A DNA stretch of 60,215 bases from Lactiplantibacillus songbeiensis (GCF_005405125.1 NZ_BJDL01000027.1:1-60215), one strand, 5' to 3'; shown: positions 25,611 to 34,978, counted from the first letter of the stretch. Numbers and translations: made by a program. Notes: generated by a model not told the origin, from the sequence alone.

Positions 25611-26441
25611 TTAAATTAATTTTTTTATTAAATGTTGACCGCGACCAACGCTGACAATATCATGTGCATCCGAGCCATAAATCAGCGGAATACCGCGCTG
25701 CCGAGCTCGTTGAATAATCTGGTCACCTGGGTAAAAGTCATTACAAAATGGTTTATATAAGCCGGCCAGATTTAAATCTAGTTCACGATGCTGACTGACT
25801 AATAAGTCTAAAATCTGATCGACTAACTTCAGATTTTCAGCTGCCAATGGTTCAGTAAGTCCAAAATAATCTTGATATTTACGCACCAAACTCATATGGC
25901 CAATTCGTTGCGGGGCGTACGGTCCCAAGTCAGCTTGAACCGACGCTAGCACAGTTTGATAGTAGATTTGAAACAAGCGTTGCGGCTGGTTAAGCCAGTC
26001 GGCAAACGCCACCCCAAAGTTTTCTGGCGACAAGTCAATCGCCCAAGTCTTGTCCCCGACCCCTGGCATAAAGTGCACGGACAAAATACTTTCCTGCGTT
26101 TGGGGCCCATAAGTCGTTAGGAAGTCCCGCGTCCATGCTTCAAATCCGGGTAAATAATCCACTTCAAAGCCAACCGAAATCTCAATCTGATCACGGTATT
26201 GTTGCTGCAAATGCTGACCCAATGCTAAGTAGGTCGGCACTTGGGCCATGGTTAACGAGGCTTCCGTAATCCCGGTAATATCGCCAGCGTACGTTGTGGC
26301 AAAGGTCGGTGGCAACGGGGCATGTTCGGTGATACAGTACTTTTGCATGCCCAATTGAATTGCCCGTTGCACCATTTTTTCCGTTGATTCGCCACTGCCA
26401 TGTGGACATAATTCCGTGTGCGTGTGACCATCCATTAGCAT
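25611..26441 (-). CDS. hisK: Histidinol-phosphatase, PHP type
   Basis: 276 residues from ATG 26441, 8 bases after AAAGGAGG. PHP metal motifs: DGHTHTELCPHG at the N-terminus, ISVGFEVDYLPG, SVHFMPG and C-terminal YGSDAHD. It dephosphorylates histidinol phosphate, the eighth step. It is separate from the T-box operon and read from its own upstream signal. This supplies the phosphatase missing from HisB. Confidence 0.92.
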   Translation of the reverse strand: MLMDGHTHTELCPHGSGESTEKMVQRAIQLGMQKYCITEHAPLPPTFATTYAGDITGITEASLTMAQVPTYLALGQHLQQQYRDQIEISVGFEVDYLPGFEAWTRDFLTTYGPQTQESILSVHFMPGVGDKTWAIDLSPENFGVAFADWLNQPQRLFQIYYQTVLASVQADLGPYAPQRIGHMSLVRKYQDYFGLTEPLAAENLKLVDQILDLLVSQHRELDLNLAGLYKPFCNDFYPGDQIIQRARQRGIPLIYGSDAHDIVSVGRGQHLIKKLI

Positions 26442-26541
26442 TTTCTCATCCTCCTTTAATAATTGTTCACTATTCAAACATAAATTTCCAGTTTGTGCAA
26501 CTTGGGCTTAGCCTAAACTCTGATGGTAACAAAAAAAAGGT

Positions 26542-26834
26542 TGCTTGGTGCTAGTTGGCTTAAATTGCCACTCTGGTTGGGCCAGAATCGGCTGGAACGT
26601 GGTGGCCGCGTTTTCGAGCCATAATGCGGTCTCGAAAGCCGGGCTTTATCTAAGTCGGAAAATCACCGACTAAGATAAACGACACCACTGAGCCAATTCT
26701 GGCCCGCCCGCCGTTAATTAACGATGATTGAAAAATTAACGATTGATTATTTCAGTTCGGTTATTTAGCCAGCTGTGGTGTTCCAGCGCTTTAGGAACCA
26801 ACCGGCACACGGCAATTTCAACTAACATTAAACG
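26542..26834 (-). repeat. Element A copy 7, reverse orientation, internal deletion
   Basis: Complete right arm (GGGCCAGAATCGGCTGG ... to GAATTGGCCC strand) and both termini, but most of the left arm is missing, leaving GTGTTCCAGCGCTTTAGG. Flanks AAAAAAAAGGT and TAAAAAAAGTA may be a decayed target duplication (8/11), though low complexity weakens this. Confidence 0.9.
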
Positions 26835-26837
26835 TAA

Positions 26838-26894
26838 AAAAAGTATCAGTACAATCTGAGGCTTGTTCACTCAAATCACCCTGATACTTTTTTA
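26838..26894. terminator. Hairpin between two A elements
   Basis: AAAAAGTATCAG / CTGATACTTTTT with a ~31-base loop containing a second GAG-CTC pairing. No gene ends next to it on either strand. Confidence 0.55.
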
Positions 26895-26935
26895 AGTTTT
26901 AACATCTAACATTTTAAAGTTGCATTAGCGCAGGT

Positions 26936-27095
26936 CGGGCTGGATGACGCTCAGTGGTGTCGTTTGACTTAGATTGGGCGATTTTCCCGATCTTAGTCAA
27001 AGCCCGGCTTGTGAGACCGCACTTCGGCTCACAAACGTGGCCACCACGTTCCAGCGTCAATCCAGACCAACCAAAGCGGCAGATTCAATCCAACC
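26936..27095 (+). repeat. Element A copy 8, solitary right-type arm
   Basis: One arm with no left arm and no left terminus. Its outer stem GGTCGGGCTGGATGACGC / GCGTCAATCCAGACC and hairpin 1 TGACTTAGAT / ATCTTAGTCA differ from other copies yet still pair, while the loops (GACCGCACTTCGGC) stay. It ends 4 bp before the deacetylase stop codon (27099), forming that gene's 3' region. Confidence 0.9.
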
Positions 27096-27098
27096 GAC

Positions 27099-27989
27099 TT
27101 ACTTCCCCAACCAACGTTCAATACTTGGCCAACTATTTTGATTAATAATCATTCGTGGCAAGTTATTCATACTCGTCGCATCGGTCACAATCCCCACATC
27201 CAACGTTGCAACACCATGTGGCAAGTTTTGACGGCCTAAGAAATTACTGATCCGTTGTGGGCCACTCCCGTATGGATAAGCAAACATTTGTGCTTTCACC
27301 CCAAGATGAGCTTTTAGTTCCCGTTTACTTAGCGCAAAGTCGCGCGTAAAGTGGTGATATTCATGCGGTTGATCAAAGATTGGCGTGAACTTTTTCGTCA
27401 AATAATGCATATCATGCGTATGCAAGCCCACCGTCATTAAGTCGCCAGCTGACCGCTTAGCTGCTCGAATCTGCGACCAAGTTGCTAATTGTGTGCCTTC
27501 CCGATAACGGCCCGTGTTCCCGGTGATGATAAAGGTCGTAAAGGGCAAGTGGTACTTTTTCATGATTGGCAAGGCATTATCAATCGTAGTGCGGTCAATA
27601 TCATCAAAAGTTAAGACGACATATTTCCCCTTGATTGGCGTTTTGCTAGCTTTTAAAGCTGCCATTTGCGCTGACGAGATGACTCTGACATGATGATCAT
27701 GCAAGTACTTCATCTGTGCGGCAAATTGATTCGCTGGCACGTCAAAATCATGTAACTGTGAATTACTGGATAACAGCTTCGAGGTCTGGACGCCCAACGT
27801 ATTTTTTAAGATCCGATGGTAACAAAAGATAATGATTCCGTTTTTAACTTTAGCATCTTGTGGTCGCAGTGCATAATTCGCATCGCCACCCTTATTGAAC
27901 TGAAAGTTGCGTTGAACGGTAAAGCCCATCCCCACGATGACCACAATGGCCGCCAGCCAAATTAAGATTTTACGTTTATGCCGATTCAT
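27099..27989 (-). CDS. Membrane-anchored polysaccharide deacetylase (PgaB/IcaB-like)
   Basis: 296 residues from ATG 27989, inside the end of the PgaD-like gene. N-terminal membrane anchor (ILIWLAAIVVIVGMGF), then a NodB domain: FCYHRIL, YVVLTFDDIDRTT (metal-binding DD) and GLHTHDMHYL (His ligands), AYPYGSG. Family members remove acetyl groups from poly-N-acetylglucosamine at the cell surface. It is third in an operon with a synthase and a PgaD-like protein. Its 3' end meets element A copy 8. Confidence 0.88.
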   Translation of the reverse strand: MNRHKRKILIWLAAIVVIVGMGFTVQRNFQFNKGGDANYALRPQDAKVKNGIIIFCYHRILKNTLGVQTSKLLSSNSQLHDFDVPANQFAAQMKYLHDHHVRVISSAQMAALKASKTPIKGKYVVLTFDDIDRTTIDNALPIMKKYHLPFTTFIITGNTGRYREGTQLATWSQIRAAKRSAGDLMTVGLHTHDMHYLTKKFTPIFDQPHEYHHFTRDFALSKRELKAHLGVKAQMFAYPYGSGPQRISNFLGRQNLPHGVATLDVGIVTDATSMNNLPRMIINQNSWPSIERWLGK

Positions 27990-28275
27990 GTTTTTGCTTC
28001 CCCCGTAACTGCCGTAAGCGCCAAGCAGCATAACCCCAGACAAACAAAGATACCGCAATGATGACCCCTAAAACAATGCCATACAAGCGATAATCTAGAT
28101 TCATCAATAAGTAAAAGCTAACCAATGAATCACTATACAGATGAAAAATAAAACTAAAGTTAACGATAATGACAAAAGCCACGAAAAGCCATAGGGCCGT
28201 CAAAATAACGACTCGCCCCCAAGTCCGGCGGTGGCTGGTTTGTTTACGAATGATGAACTTTTCACTATTACGCAT
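27976..28275 (-). CDS. Small PgaD/IcaD-like membrane protein
   Basis: 99 residues from ATG 28275, overlapping the synthase stop by one base (TAATG). Two helices, about residues 21-43 (VVILTALWLFVAFVIIVNF) and 62-82 (IVLGVIIAVSLFVWGYAAW). In Pga/Ica systems a protein of this size and topology between synthase and deacetylase genes helps the glycosyltransferase work. The assignment rests on position and topology, as sequence identity is weak. Confidence 0.7.
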   Translation of the reverse strand: MRNSEKFIIRKQTSHRRTWGRVVILTALWLFVAFVIIVNFSFIFHLYSDSLVSFYLLMNLDYRLYGIVLGVIIAVSLFVWGYAAWRLRQLRGKQKHESA

Positions 28276-29498
28276 TACTTCAACCCCCGATCCGGACTCG
28301 TCCACGTCCCAATCCGATCTGGATCTAAGACGAATGAGATAATCGCCGCAATACAACTGATCAAGTTAATCATCCAGTAGTACAAAATGTAGACTGGAAT
28401 CAATAAAAGATCGCGCCATTGCAAATACGCAGCTGATTGTGACGCCTTAAACCCGATCCCGAATTGGGTAAAACTAATCACTAACAAGATTAATAAAATA
28501 TCGCCGTCTAATTGAACAGAGTGAACCATAATTAAGTTAAGGACCCATGAAATCAGACTTAGCGTGGTACAGATTGCCCAAACATTACTAATTACGGTTT
28601 CGTACAACAGCGCCCGTTTACTCCAACTGCCACGGGTTAAAACGTCACGGTTTCCAACGAGAACTTCCAAGCCGCCACGCGACCAACGCTGCCGTTGCCG
28701 AATAAGGTTACGAATACTTTCAGGCACTAAAATCCAACAAATTGCGCGCGGTTCATAGCGAACTTGCCACCCATGTCGATACATTCGCCAAGTGATATCA
28801 ATATCTTCGGTCATAACGGCGGGATTCCAACCGCCAACCGCATCCAGCGCTGAACGTCTGAAGGCCACAATCACCCCAGAAACGGTGGTAATCCGCCCAG
28901 TTAAAAAGGCCTGGGCTTTTTTGATAATATCAATCACTCCAATATATTCTAGCAACTGTAGTCGACCTAAAATGGTGGTCCGATTACGAACGACTGGTTT
29001 ACCAGCAACGGCGCCAATCTTCGGATCGCTATTTAGGGTTTTAACTAGCTCTGACAATGATTGATAATCTAGGATAGAATCCGAATCAATGCCTAAGATA
29101 TAAACCCCATTGGCCACTTTTAACCCTTGATTCAAGGCATTAGCTTTCCCCTGGTTAATCTCAATCGGCACAACTTTGATTAAAAAGCGCTCCGCATATT
29201 GTGCTTGCAGCTGATACATAATACCTAACGTGTCATCACTGCTCTTATCATCAATCAAAATAATCTCAAAATTATGGTAGTGTAACGCCGCAATCGAAGC
29301 TACGGCCCCCTTTAGCGTATCCTGTTCATTATGTGCCGGCACTAGAATTGAAACTAGTGGTGCGGTGGCCGGCGTCAGGTCTGGTCGTTCCTGACTATGT
29401 TGCCACCGGCCAAAGTACAAACAACCGATAATCCAGATTGCCGCCACTAAAATCGGATAACCAATCACAAAATCATTCATTAAATTAATAACCCACAT
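28275..29498 (-). CDS. pgaC: Processive glycosyltransferase family 2 (PgaC/IcaA-like)
   Basis: 407 residues from ATG 29498; the longer frame runs through the promoter. N-terminal helix, GT2 core SILVPAHNEQDTL, IILIDDKSSDDT, GIDSDSIL, TEDIDITWRM and the processive Q(Q/R)xRW motif RQRQRWSRGG, then two or three C-terminal helices. These are the marks of beta-1,6-N-acetylglucosamine polymer synthases; hyaluronan or cellulose-type synthases are related. It heads a three-gene exopolysaccharide operon. Confidence 0.88.
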   Translation of the reverse strand: MWVINLMNDFVIGYPILVAAIWIIGCLYFGRWQHSQERPDLTPATAPLVSILVPAHNEQDTLKGAVASIAALHYHNFEIILIDDKSSDDTLGIMYQLQAQYAERFLIKVVPIEINQGKANALNQGLKVANGVYILGIDSDSILDYQSLSELVKTLNSDPKIGAVAGKPVVRNRTTILGRLQLLEYIGVIDIIKKAQAFLTGRITTVSGVIVAFRRSALDAVGGWNPAVMTEDIDITWRMYRHGWQVRYEPRAICWILVPESIRNLIRQRQRWSRGGLEVLVGNRDVLTRGSWSKRALLYETVISNVWAICTTLSLISWVLNLIMVHSVQLDGDILLILLVISFTQFGIGFKASQSAAYLQWRDLLLIPVYILYYWMINLISCIAAIISFVLDPDRIGTWTSPDRGLK

Positions 29499-29544
29499 AG
29501 TTAATAACTGCTCCTTTAAGTCTTTCCCGGTCAATAAGCATACT

Positions 29545-29573
29545 ATTCTAACATACGTTTTCAGAAAATACTG
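29545..29573 (-). promoter_or_regulatory. Extended -10 promoter of the pga-like operon
   Basis: Minus strand TGT-TAGAAT (-10 at 29550-29545), weak -35 CAGTAT 17 bases upstream. It lies inside the over-long frame and supports the start at 29498. Confidence 0.5.
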
Positions 29574-29756
29574 CCCCCTTCGCATAAACGACTGATTTTT
29601 GCTCCTAACCGTTGACCAAAATGCAGCCGCACGCTTCAACTGTACTGGTTATCCTGAAACGTGATGAATCTCCTTTAATCACTAGTTAAAACTTCTTTAA
29701 ACTTACCTTAATTTCAAATCAGGCCGCTTCCATGTTCTAACAACCGACCCAAAATA

Positions 29757-30125
29757 CGTTTGATGCTAGTTAAACTTGCCGCCTGCCGGTTGGTTGCTAA
29801 AACGCTGGAACGCTATGGGTCATTTTGAAGCCAAAGCCCGTTCTTCAAAACCGACCTTGGCCTAAGCCCAACGATACGGCTGAGCATTTTAGCAACCAAC
29901 CTCCCGGCTAAACTGGCAGCTTGAACTGCTTATAACTGATCACCTGATTAACGTCGGGCGGGCCAGCATTGGCTCAGTGGTGTCGTTTGACTTAGTTGAG
30001 TGGTCTGCTCAGCTTAGTCAAAGCCCGGCTTATGAGACCGCTCTTCGGCTCATAACCGCGGCCACCACGTTCCAGCCGATGCTGGCCCAACCAGAGTGGC
30101 AACTTAACCCAACTAGCACTAAACG
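29757..30125 (+). repeat. Element A copy 9, both arms
   Basis: Terminal repeats CGTTTGATGCTAGTT and AACTAGCACTAAACG. Right-arm stem GGGCCAGCATTGGC / GCCGATGCTGGCCC has the paired change CAGCAT/ATGCTG; hairpin 2 is TTATGAG / CTCATAA. Left arm shortened by ~20 bp. It lies between divergent genes (pga operon and VanZ gene). Confidence 0.95.
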
Positions 30126-30252
30126 TCCTTAAAACTGATTAATGACTAACTTTTTACTAATTTTATTATGTAAATTGAAAATTCTATTAATTTCCGCCCG
30201 CAGCCACTGCTTCTACAGTACAATAGGAGCAGCTTATTTCAGGGGGAGTCCC

Positions 30253-31416
30253 ATGCAGAATCTAATCACAAAACTTTATCAATTGGCTCAAACCAGTCAT
30301 ATTGTCAGCACGCTACTGGAACCGGCCCATATCATTATTTTGGCCCTACCATTTTTAACGTTGTTTATCGCGCTCATTATTCTAGCCATTCAATTACGCA
30401 CCCAACAAACGTTGAGTGAACGCCGAATCGTTAGTACTTATACCTTTATCTGGTACTTAGCCGCAGCTTACTTACTCATTATCTTACCGTTGCCAACCCG
30501 CAGTTCCGTTGCAACGATGACTGGCGCTGAATATAACTTACAGCCGTTCTTCTTTGTCAGTCAGCTCAGGCTTTTGACCGGTTTTCAACTCAGCAATCCG
30601 GCAACGTGGCTGGCCACCTTTAAAACGTCGACTTTCTTTCAGCCCTTCTTCAATGTGCTCTTATTGATGCCCTTTGGTGCTTACTTAAAAGCCCGCCATC
30701 ATTGGCCTTTATGGTTGATTACTTTAGCGAGTCTAGCACTATCGCTTTTCTTTGAAACGACTCAACTCACTGGCTTATATGGCTATTATAGTCGGGCTTA
30801 TCGCATGTTTGATGTTGACGACTTAATCACGAATACATTTGGCGGCTGGTTAGGAGCGGTTGGCTTAACATTATTGCCACAAAAGTGGTGGACCACTGAT
30901 CACTCCAAGCAGTTACAGCATACCAATCACCCCATCAACTGGCGGCGAATCACGGCTTTACTCATTGACTGGGGCTTAATTGCCGGCTTCGACACTATCT
31001 ACTTCGTCTTAGTTAAACATTTTAATTGGCCCTTGCCACACGACTTTCGCTGGCTCTACTTGGCCAATATTTTGCTTTTCTTCTGGTTACCCGCACGACT
31101 ATGGCAAGGCAAAACAATTGGGGGTTGGTTGACCAACAGTCGTATCGTGAGCGTCGGCGGTCAAGTGGCAACTGGCTGGCAGTTGTTGATTCATTACGGT
31201 GGCCTCTATCTAGTCAGTCTACCGCTACTCTTCTTAGATTTATGGTTCTTCAATAAGCTAGGCAATGTTCCCAGCCCGGAACTCAATCGTTGGGATATTT
31301 CACTCGTCGTGGTGTCCTTGACCCTGTTAGTGATTAGTTATGACTTACTCCTAACGTTCTTTAGCCGCGACCATCAGCTCTGGTGCGAGCGCCTCAGTAA
31401 AACCACCGTCAAGTAA
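30253..31416 (+). CDS. VanZ-like / RDD-domain membrane protein
   Basis: 387 residues from ATG 30253 (AGGGGGAG upstream). The N-terminal half is VanZ-like: helices with IWYLAAAYLLIILPLP, FFNVLLLMPFGAYL and the signature FDVDDLITNTFGGWLGA. The C-terminal half (from about 225) is an RDD domain: RRITALLIDWGLIAG, IGGWLTNSRIV and helices. VanZ proteins are linked to teicoplanin and lipoglycopeptide tolerance; the role of this fusion type is not known. Confidence 0.85.
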   Translation: MQNLITKLYQLAQTSHIVSTLLEPAHIIILALPFLTLFIALIILAIQLRTQQTLSERRIVSTYTFIWYLAAAYLLIILPLPTRSSVATMTGAEYNLQPFFFVSQLRLLTGFQLSNPATWLATFKTSTFFQPFFNVLLLMPFGAYLKARHHWPLWLITLASLALSLFFETTQLTGLYGYYSRAYRMFDVDDLITNTFGGWLGAVGLTLLPQKWWTTDHSKQLQHTNHPINWRRITALLIDWGLIAGFDTIYFVLVKHFNWPLPHDFRWLYLANILLFFWLPARLWQGKTIGGWLTNSRIVSVGGQVATGWQLLIHYGGLYLVSLPLLFLDLWFFNKLGNVPSPELNRWDISLVVVSLTLLVISYDLLLTFFSRDHQLWCERLSKTTVK

Positions 31417-31484
31417 AAACCGCTTTACGTTGGTTAGCCTGCCATGTTAAATTTAGAGTAACTAAAAATCTGGAAGTTAAAAAA

Positions 31485-32393
31485 ATGATAAAAGTACAAG
31501 CATTAAGCGACGACTTTCGCTGGGTCGCCGTTAACAATTATACGGATAATGATTACCACCAACTCATCACTGAAGAACATGTCACCGACGAGATGCTTGG
31601 TTATGCCACCGACCGCCATGAACGGGGGCGCTTGGAATACGATGCCAAAAGCGCCATCACGACGATTATTTTTGATGTGGTCACTCAAAATGGTGATGAA
31701 GGCACTTATACCGCGCAAGTCAGCTTTATGTTGGTTGAACATACTTTGTTGACCTTTACGACTGATCAGACGGACTTTGTCGAAGACCTGCTTGCCGACG
31801 TCATTGACGCTGATTGGGAAAAGGTCCAACGCCCAATTGATTACATTTTCGATGTACTTTACAAGCTATCGCGTCAATACTTTCAAGCCATCAATGCGAT
31901 TAACCGTGACCGGCAAAATATTCAGTCGAAGATGCGTAAACAGATTCAACGCTCTGTTATCTTACAATTAATGGAATTAGAAACCACCTTGGTCTACTTT
32001 TTGACCTCGCTTAAGACTAATAACGACATGTTGCAATCATTAAAACGGTTTGCGCCAATTAAATTATCGACCGCCCAAAAAGAACGCCTCGATGACATTA
32101 TTGTTGAAGCGCAACAAGGGTTGGAAATGGCCAACATCGCTTCTGATATTATTGGCCGCGTGTCAAATGCCTATTCCAATATCTTGGATAACAGCCTGAA
32201 CAACACGATGTGGCTGCTAACCATCTTTTCAATCGTTCTGACCATGCCTAATATTGTCTTTGGCTTTTTCGGTCAAAACGTTGATCTCCCATTCATGAAG
32301 AATCCGTTTGGCTGGGAAATTACCGTCGTCATTGCCATTGGACTGTGTGCCTTGACCGTCTGGCTCTTACGTCGCAATTCATTTCGTAAATAA
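31485..32393 (+). CDS. corA: CorA family divalent metal transporter
   Basis: 302 residues. Large N-terminal cytoplasmic domain, a long helix (about 115-245) and two C-terminal membrane helices with the charged end RRNSFRK. The loop between helices reads FFGQNVDLPFM, so the canonical GMN selectivity motif is GQN here; this variant occurs in divergent CorA-like branches. Transport of Mg2+ is likely, but Co2+, Zn2+ or efflux cannot be excluded. GGAAG precedes the ATG. Confidence 0.88.
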   Translation: MIKVQALSDDFRWVAVNNYTDNDYHQLITEEHVTDEMLGYATDRHERGRLEYDAKSAITTIIFDVVTQNGDEGTYTAQVSFMLVEHTLLTFTTDQTDFVEDLLADVIDADWEKVQRPIDYIFDVLYKLSRQYFQAINAINRDRQNIQSKMRKQIQRSVILQLMELETTLVYFLTSLKTNNDMLQSLKRFAPIKLSTAQKERLDDIIVEAQQGLEMANIASDIIGRVSNAYSNILDNSLNNTMWLLTIFSIVLTMPNIVFGFFGQNVDLPFMKNPFGWEITVVIAIGLCALTVWLLRRNSFRK

Positions 32394-32415
32394 CCCTATG
32401 AAAGAAGTCTTATAA

Positions 32416-32763
32416 ATGCCAAGTCGAGTCCCCGTAAAAGATACTGCTGAATATATCAGCAAAGCTGCTCCAATCGCACAGCCTTATTTACAACAGTTAC
32501 AACAACTCGTTGAAACTGGCTTGCCGAATGCAACTGCTAAAATCAAATGGAATCTTCCTTTCTTTGAACTCGGTAAACAGTACGTTGGCATTGCGGCTTA
32601 TAAGGCCCATGTCAGTTTGAGCCTTTCAGCAAATTTGACCCCAGAACTTTTAGCAACTGCTAAAGCTGCGGGCTATGCCACTGGTCAGAAACGATTGAAT
32701 ATTGATTTTGATCAGGAAGTACCGGTTGAACTGGTGAAGGCTATTTTAAAGTTAGTTGGATAA
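32416..32763 (+). CDS. DUF1801 domain protein
   Basis: 115 residues of the YdhG/DUF1801 type: early segment VKDTAEYISKAAPIAQPYLQ, the KIKWNLPFFEL core and a C-terminal YATGQKRLNIDFDQEVP. Function unknown in the family; some members bind iron chaperone-like or small ligands. It follows corA by 22 bp and is probably cotranscribed. Confidence 0.8.
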   Translation: MPSRVPVKDTAEYISKAAPIAQPYLQQLQQLVETGLPNATAKIKWNLPFFELGKQYVGIAAYKAHVSLSLSANLTPELLATAKAAGYATGQKRLNIDFDQEVPVELVKAILKLVG

Positions 32764-32806
32764 TAAAAGGGTCTGTAAATTCGGTTGAATTTACAGACCC
32801 TTTTTT
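32764..32806 (+). terminator. Terminator after the DUF1801 gene
   Basis: AAAAGGGTCTGTAAATTC / GAATTTACAGACCCTTTT, usable from both sides; it may also end the asd transcript after element B copy 4. Confidence 0.93.
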
Positions 32807-32824
32807 GTTTTTATACTCAATTAG

Positions 32825-32949
32825 CCGAAACGTGTTCGGGCCAACTGCCCCCTCCGCTTGCTACGCCAGTTAATCGCACGGGAAAAACCACCCGTACCAT
32901 TAACTAGCTAGGCAATGCTCAGGGACAACCCGTTGGCCCTCACACTCTG
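32825..32949 (-). repeat. Element B copy 4 at the asd 3' end
   Basis: Minus strand from AGAGTGTGAGGGCCAACGGG to CCCGAACACGTTTCGG; outer stem GGGCCAAC / GTTGGCCC, inner hairpin CTAGTTAATGG / ... ATTAACTGG capped by ACGGG ... CCCGT. It begins 2 bp after the asd stop codon and is sense to asd. Confidence 0.85.
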
Positions 32950-32951
32950 GT

Positions 32952-34013
32952 TTATTGCATGTGCAACAAGCCTAACTTGTCCAAGTGTTCAGCGATTTGA
33001 ACTGAGTTCCACGCTGCACCCTTTAACATGTTGTCAGAAACATCCCACATCTGGAAGGCTTGTGGCGTTTCTTGGTCAGGACGAATCCGACCAACAAACG
33101 TATCCCGTGAGCCTTCTGCTTCGTGGGCTTGTGGATAGATTTGGTTGTCAGGATCATCTTGTAAAACGATCCCAGGTGCCGCAGCTAAAGCATCTTGAAT
33201 GCCCTTAACCGTCGCTTTAGGATCTTCGACTTCGAAGTATACTGATTCAGAGTGACTGACTGGCACTGGAATCCGAACACAGGTCGCTGTTACTTTGATA
33301 TCCTTACTGTCCATGTCACCATCACACATGATCTTCTTGGTTTCATGAATCATCTTCCATTCTTCATGCGTATAGCCGTCTTCTTCAAAGACGTCGATTT
33401 GTGGTAACGCATTAAAAGCAATTGGATAATGCTTCTTGTCGCCAGAGACTGGTAAGATATGAGCTTCCATTTCTTTACCGTCCAAGTAAGCTTGGGTTTC
33501 GTCTCGTAATTCCTTTAAGGCCCGGTTACCGGCACCACTAACGGCTTGATACGTTGACACGATTACCCGCTTCAACCCGAAGGCTTTACGGATTGGTTCC
33601 AACGCAACAACCATTTGAATGGTTGAGCAGTTCGGGTTGGCGATAATCCCATGATGTTGGTAAAGTGCAGATTCGTTGACTTCAGGAACCACTAATGGAA
33701 TCTTAGGATCCATCCGGAACGCACTCGTATTATCAACGACCACCGCGTCACGTTTTACGGCTTCTGGGGCGAATTTTTTGGAAACAGAACCCCCAGCTGA
33801 GAATAAGGCCAAATCAATACCTTCAAATGATTCTGGAACCGTTTCTTCAACGGTTAGATCTTGACCATTAAACTTAAGCTGTTTTCCTGCTGACCGACTT
33901 GATGCCAATAGTTTAACTGAATTAACTGGTAAACTCGTTTGTTCCACCATTTTGATCATCCGCGCACCAACTGCGCCAGTAGCACCGACAATCGCGACGT
34001 TATATCCACTCAC
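32952..34013 (-). CDS. asd: Aspartate-semialdehyde dehydrogenase
   Basis: 353 residues from GTG 34013 (GAGG 8 bases upstream). NADP site [12 protein letters not shown], catalytic Cys129 in [24 protein letters not shown] and the basic [15 protein letters not shown] region. It makes aspartate semialdehyde, precursor of lysine, diaminopimelate and, through homoserine dehydrogenase, of Met and Thr. Monocistronic. No T-box was seen upstream. Confidence 0.95.
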   Translation of the reverse strand: MSGYNVAIVGATGAVGARMIKMVEQTSLPVNSVKLLASSRSAGKQLKFNGQDLTVEETVPESFEGIDLALFSAGGSVSKKFAPEAVKRDAVVVDNTSAFRMDPKIPLVVPEVNESALYQHHGIIANPNCSTIQMVVALEPIRKAFGLKRVIVSTYQAVSGAGNRALKELRDETQAYLDGKEMEAHILPVSGDKKHYPIAFNALPQIDVFEEDGYTHEEWKMIHETKKIMCDGDMDSKDIKVTATCVRIPVPVSHSESVYFEVEDPKATVKGIQDALAAAPGIVLQDDPDNQIYPQAHEAEGSRDTFVGRIRPDQETPQAFQMWDVSDNMLKGAAWNSVQIAEHLDKLGLLHMQ

Positions 34014-34190
34014 AATGAAGACCTCGCTTTGATAGTTATTGAAACTTTATTATAGCACAATTTTAATTATTAGAAACTAATGAGTTTATATTTGTTGGCT
34101 TGTTACCTTAGCTTGTCCCTATGTCAGACACAAGTTAGATTAAACTTATCAATTAGTGCCAACCCTCAGCTAAAGATACTCATACGGTTA

Positions 34191-34354
34191 CACTTGGTAC
34201 TAGTTGGTTTAACTTGTCACTCTGATTGGGCCAGCATCGGCTGAAACGTGGTAGCCGCGTTTTCGAACACCTCAACTTTGACTTCAAAATGGCCATGGCG
34301 TTCCAGCGTTTTAGGAACCAACCGGCAGGCGGCAATCTCAACTAGCACCAAGCG
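34191..34354 (-). repeat. Element A copy 10, reverse orientation, fused arms
   Basis: Both termini are present (CACTTGGTACTAGTT and AACTAGCACCAAGCG) but a deletion joins the two arms between their hairpin-2 loops (CGTTTTCGAACACC then TTTGACTTCAAAATGG). The rest of the 34014-34574 gap shows only AT-rich sequence leading to the next gene. Confidence 0.9.
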
Positions 34355-34574
34355 TAAGGTTTGACAAGTTAATCAATTGACCTTATTATCATCAATATTT
34401 TTAACCTTATGTGGTTATTTAGAATCATTTTCAACTGTCAAAAATGCAATAAAAAGCCGATATCATTGAAAAGACGGTATTAGTAAGTAGAAAATATCAA
34501 CAAATTAGTTTAACCGTTTCACTTTATTTGCTTATTGATGTCAAAGGGTGCAAAATATTGGTTGAGGTGAGAAA

Positions 34575-34832
34575 ATGCCAACCAAAAAACGATCGACGCG
34601 GGTTAAGCTGTTCGCGAATGTTAATCACGTCTTGGATACTTTGGAAATGAATTCTGCTAATCTAGTTTCAGAATATTATCATCAAGTGGCAACCACCGGC
34701 CTGGTTCCACACGGGTTTAAAGCGGCGCAACCAACATCCACAGATGAGACATCGGAAGCGCCCCAACAAATGACAATGATGAACACCATCGATGACTTAG
34801 ACGCGCTTTACGCGAACTTAGATAAATGTTAG
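34575..34832 (+). CDS. Hypothetical protein, 85 aa
   Basis: ATG 34575 behind GAGGTGAG at ideal spacing, ending just before a terminator, so it is likely a real gene. Basic N-terminus (MPTKKRSTRVKLFANVNHVL), a middle helix (EYYHQVATTGLVP) and an acidic C-terminus (NTIDDLDALYANLDKC). No membrane segment or known motif; I do not recognise it. Confidence 0.6.
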   Translation: MPTKKRSTRVKLFANVNHVLDTLEMNSANLVSEYYHQVATTGLVPHGFKAAQPTSTDETSEAPQQMTMMNTIDDLDALYANLDKC

Positions 34833-34839
34833 AACTAAC

Positions 34840-34872
34840 CTTTTAAGAATCCGGTAACGGGTTCTTTTTTTA
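34840..34872 (+). terminator. Terminator of the 85-aa gene
   Basis: AAGAATCC / GGGTTCTT hairpin with seven T. Confidence 0.75.
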
Positions 34873-34875
34873 CCA

Positions 34876-34917
34876 AAAGCCCGCCTGTCGCTAAAAAACG
34901 ACAGACGGGCTTTTGCG
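34876..34917. terminator. Strong bidirectional terminator
   Basis: AAAAGCCCGCCTGTCG / CGACAGACGGGCTTTT, serving mainly the minus-strand unit ending at 34979. Confidence 0.9.
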
Positions 34918-34978
34918 ATTGGTAATCACTGAAAAACGCTGGGCGAGCCAGCGTGGCAAGAAACACTAACCAATTCAG

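Noticed and set aside
27099-29639. Longer N-terminal versions of the glycosyltransferase and its partners
   Set aside because: The extension to 29639 crosses the TGT-TAGAAT promoter; starts at 29498, 28275 and 27989 fit ribosome sites or stop-start overlaps.
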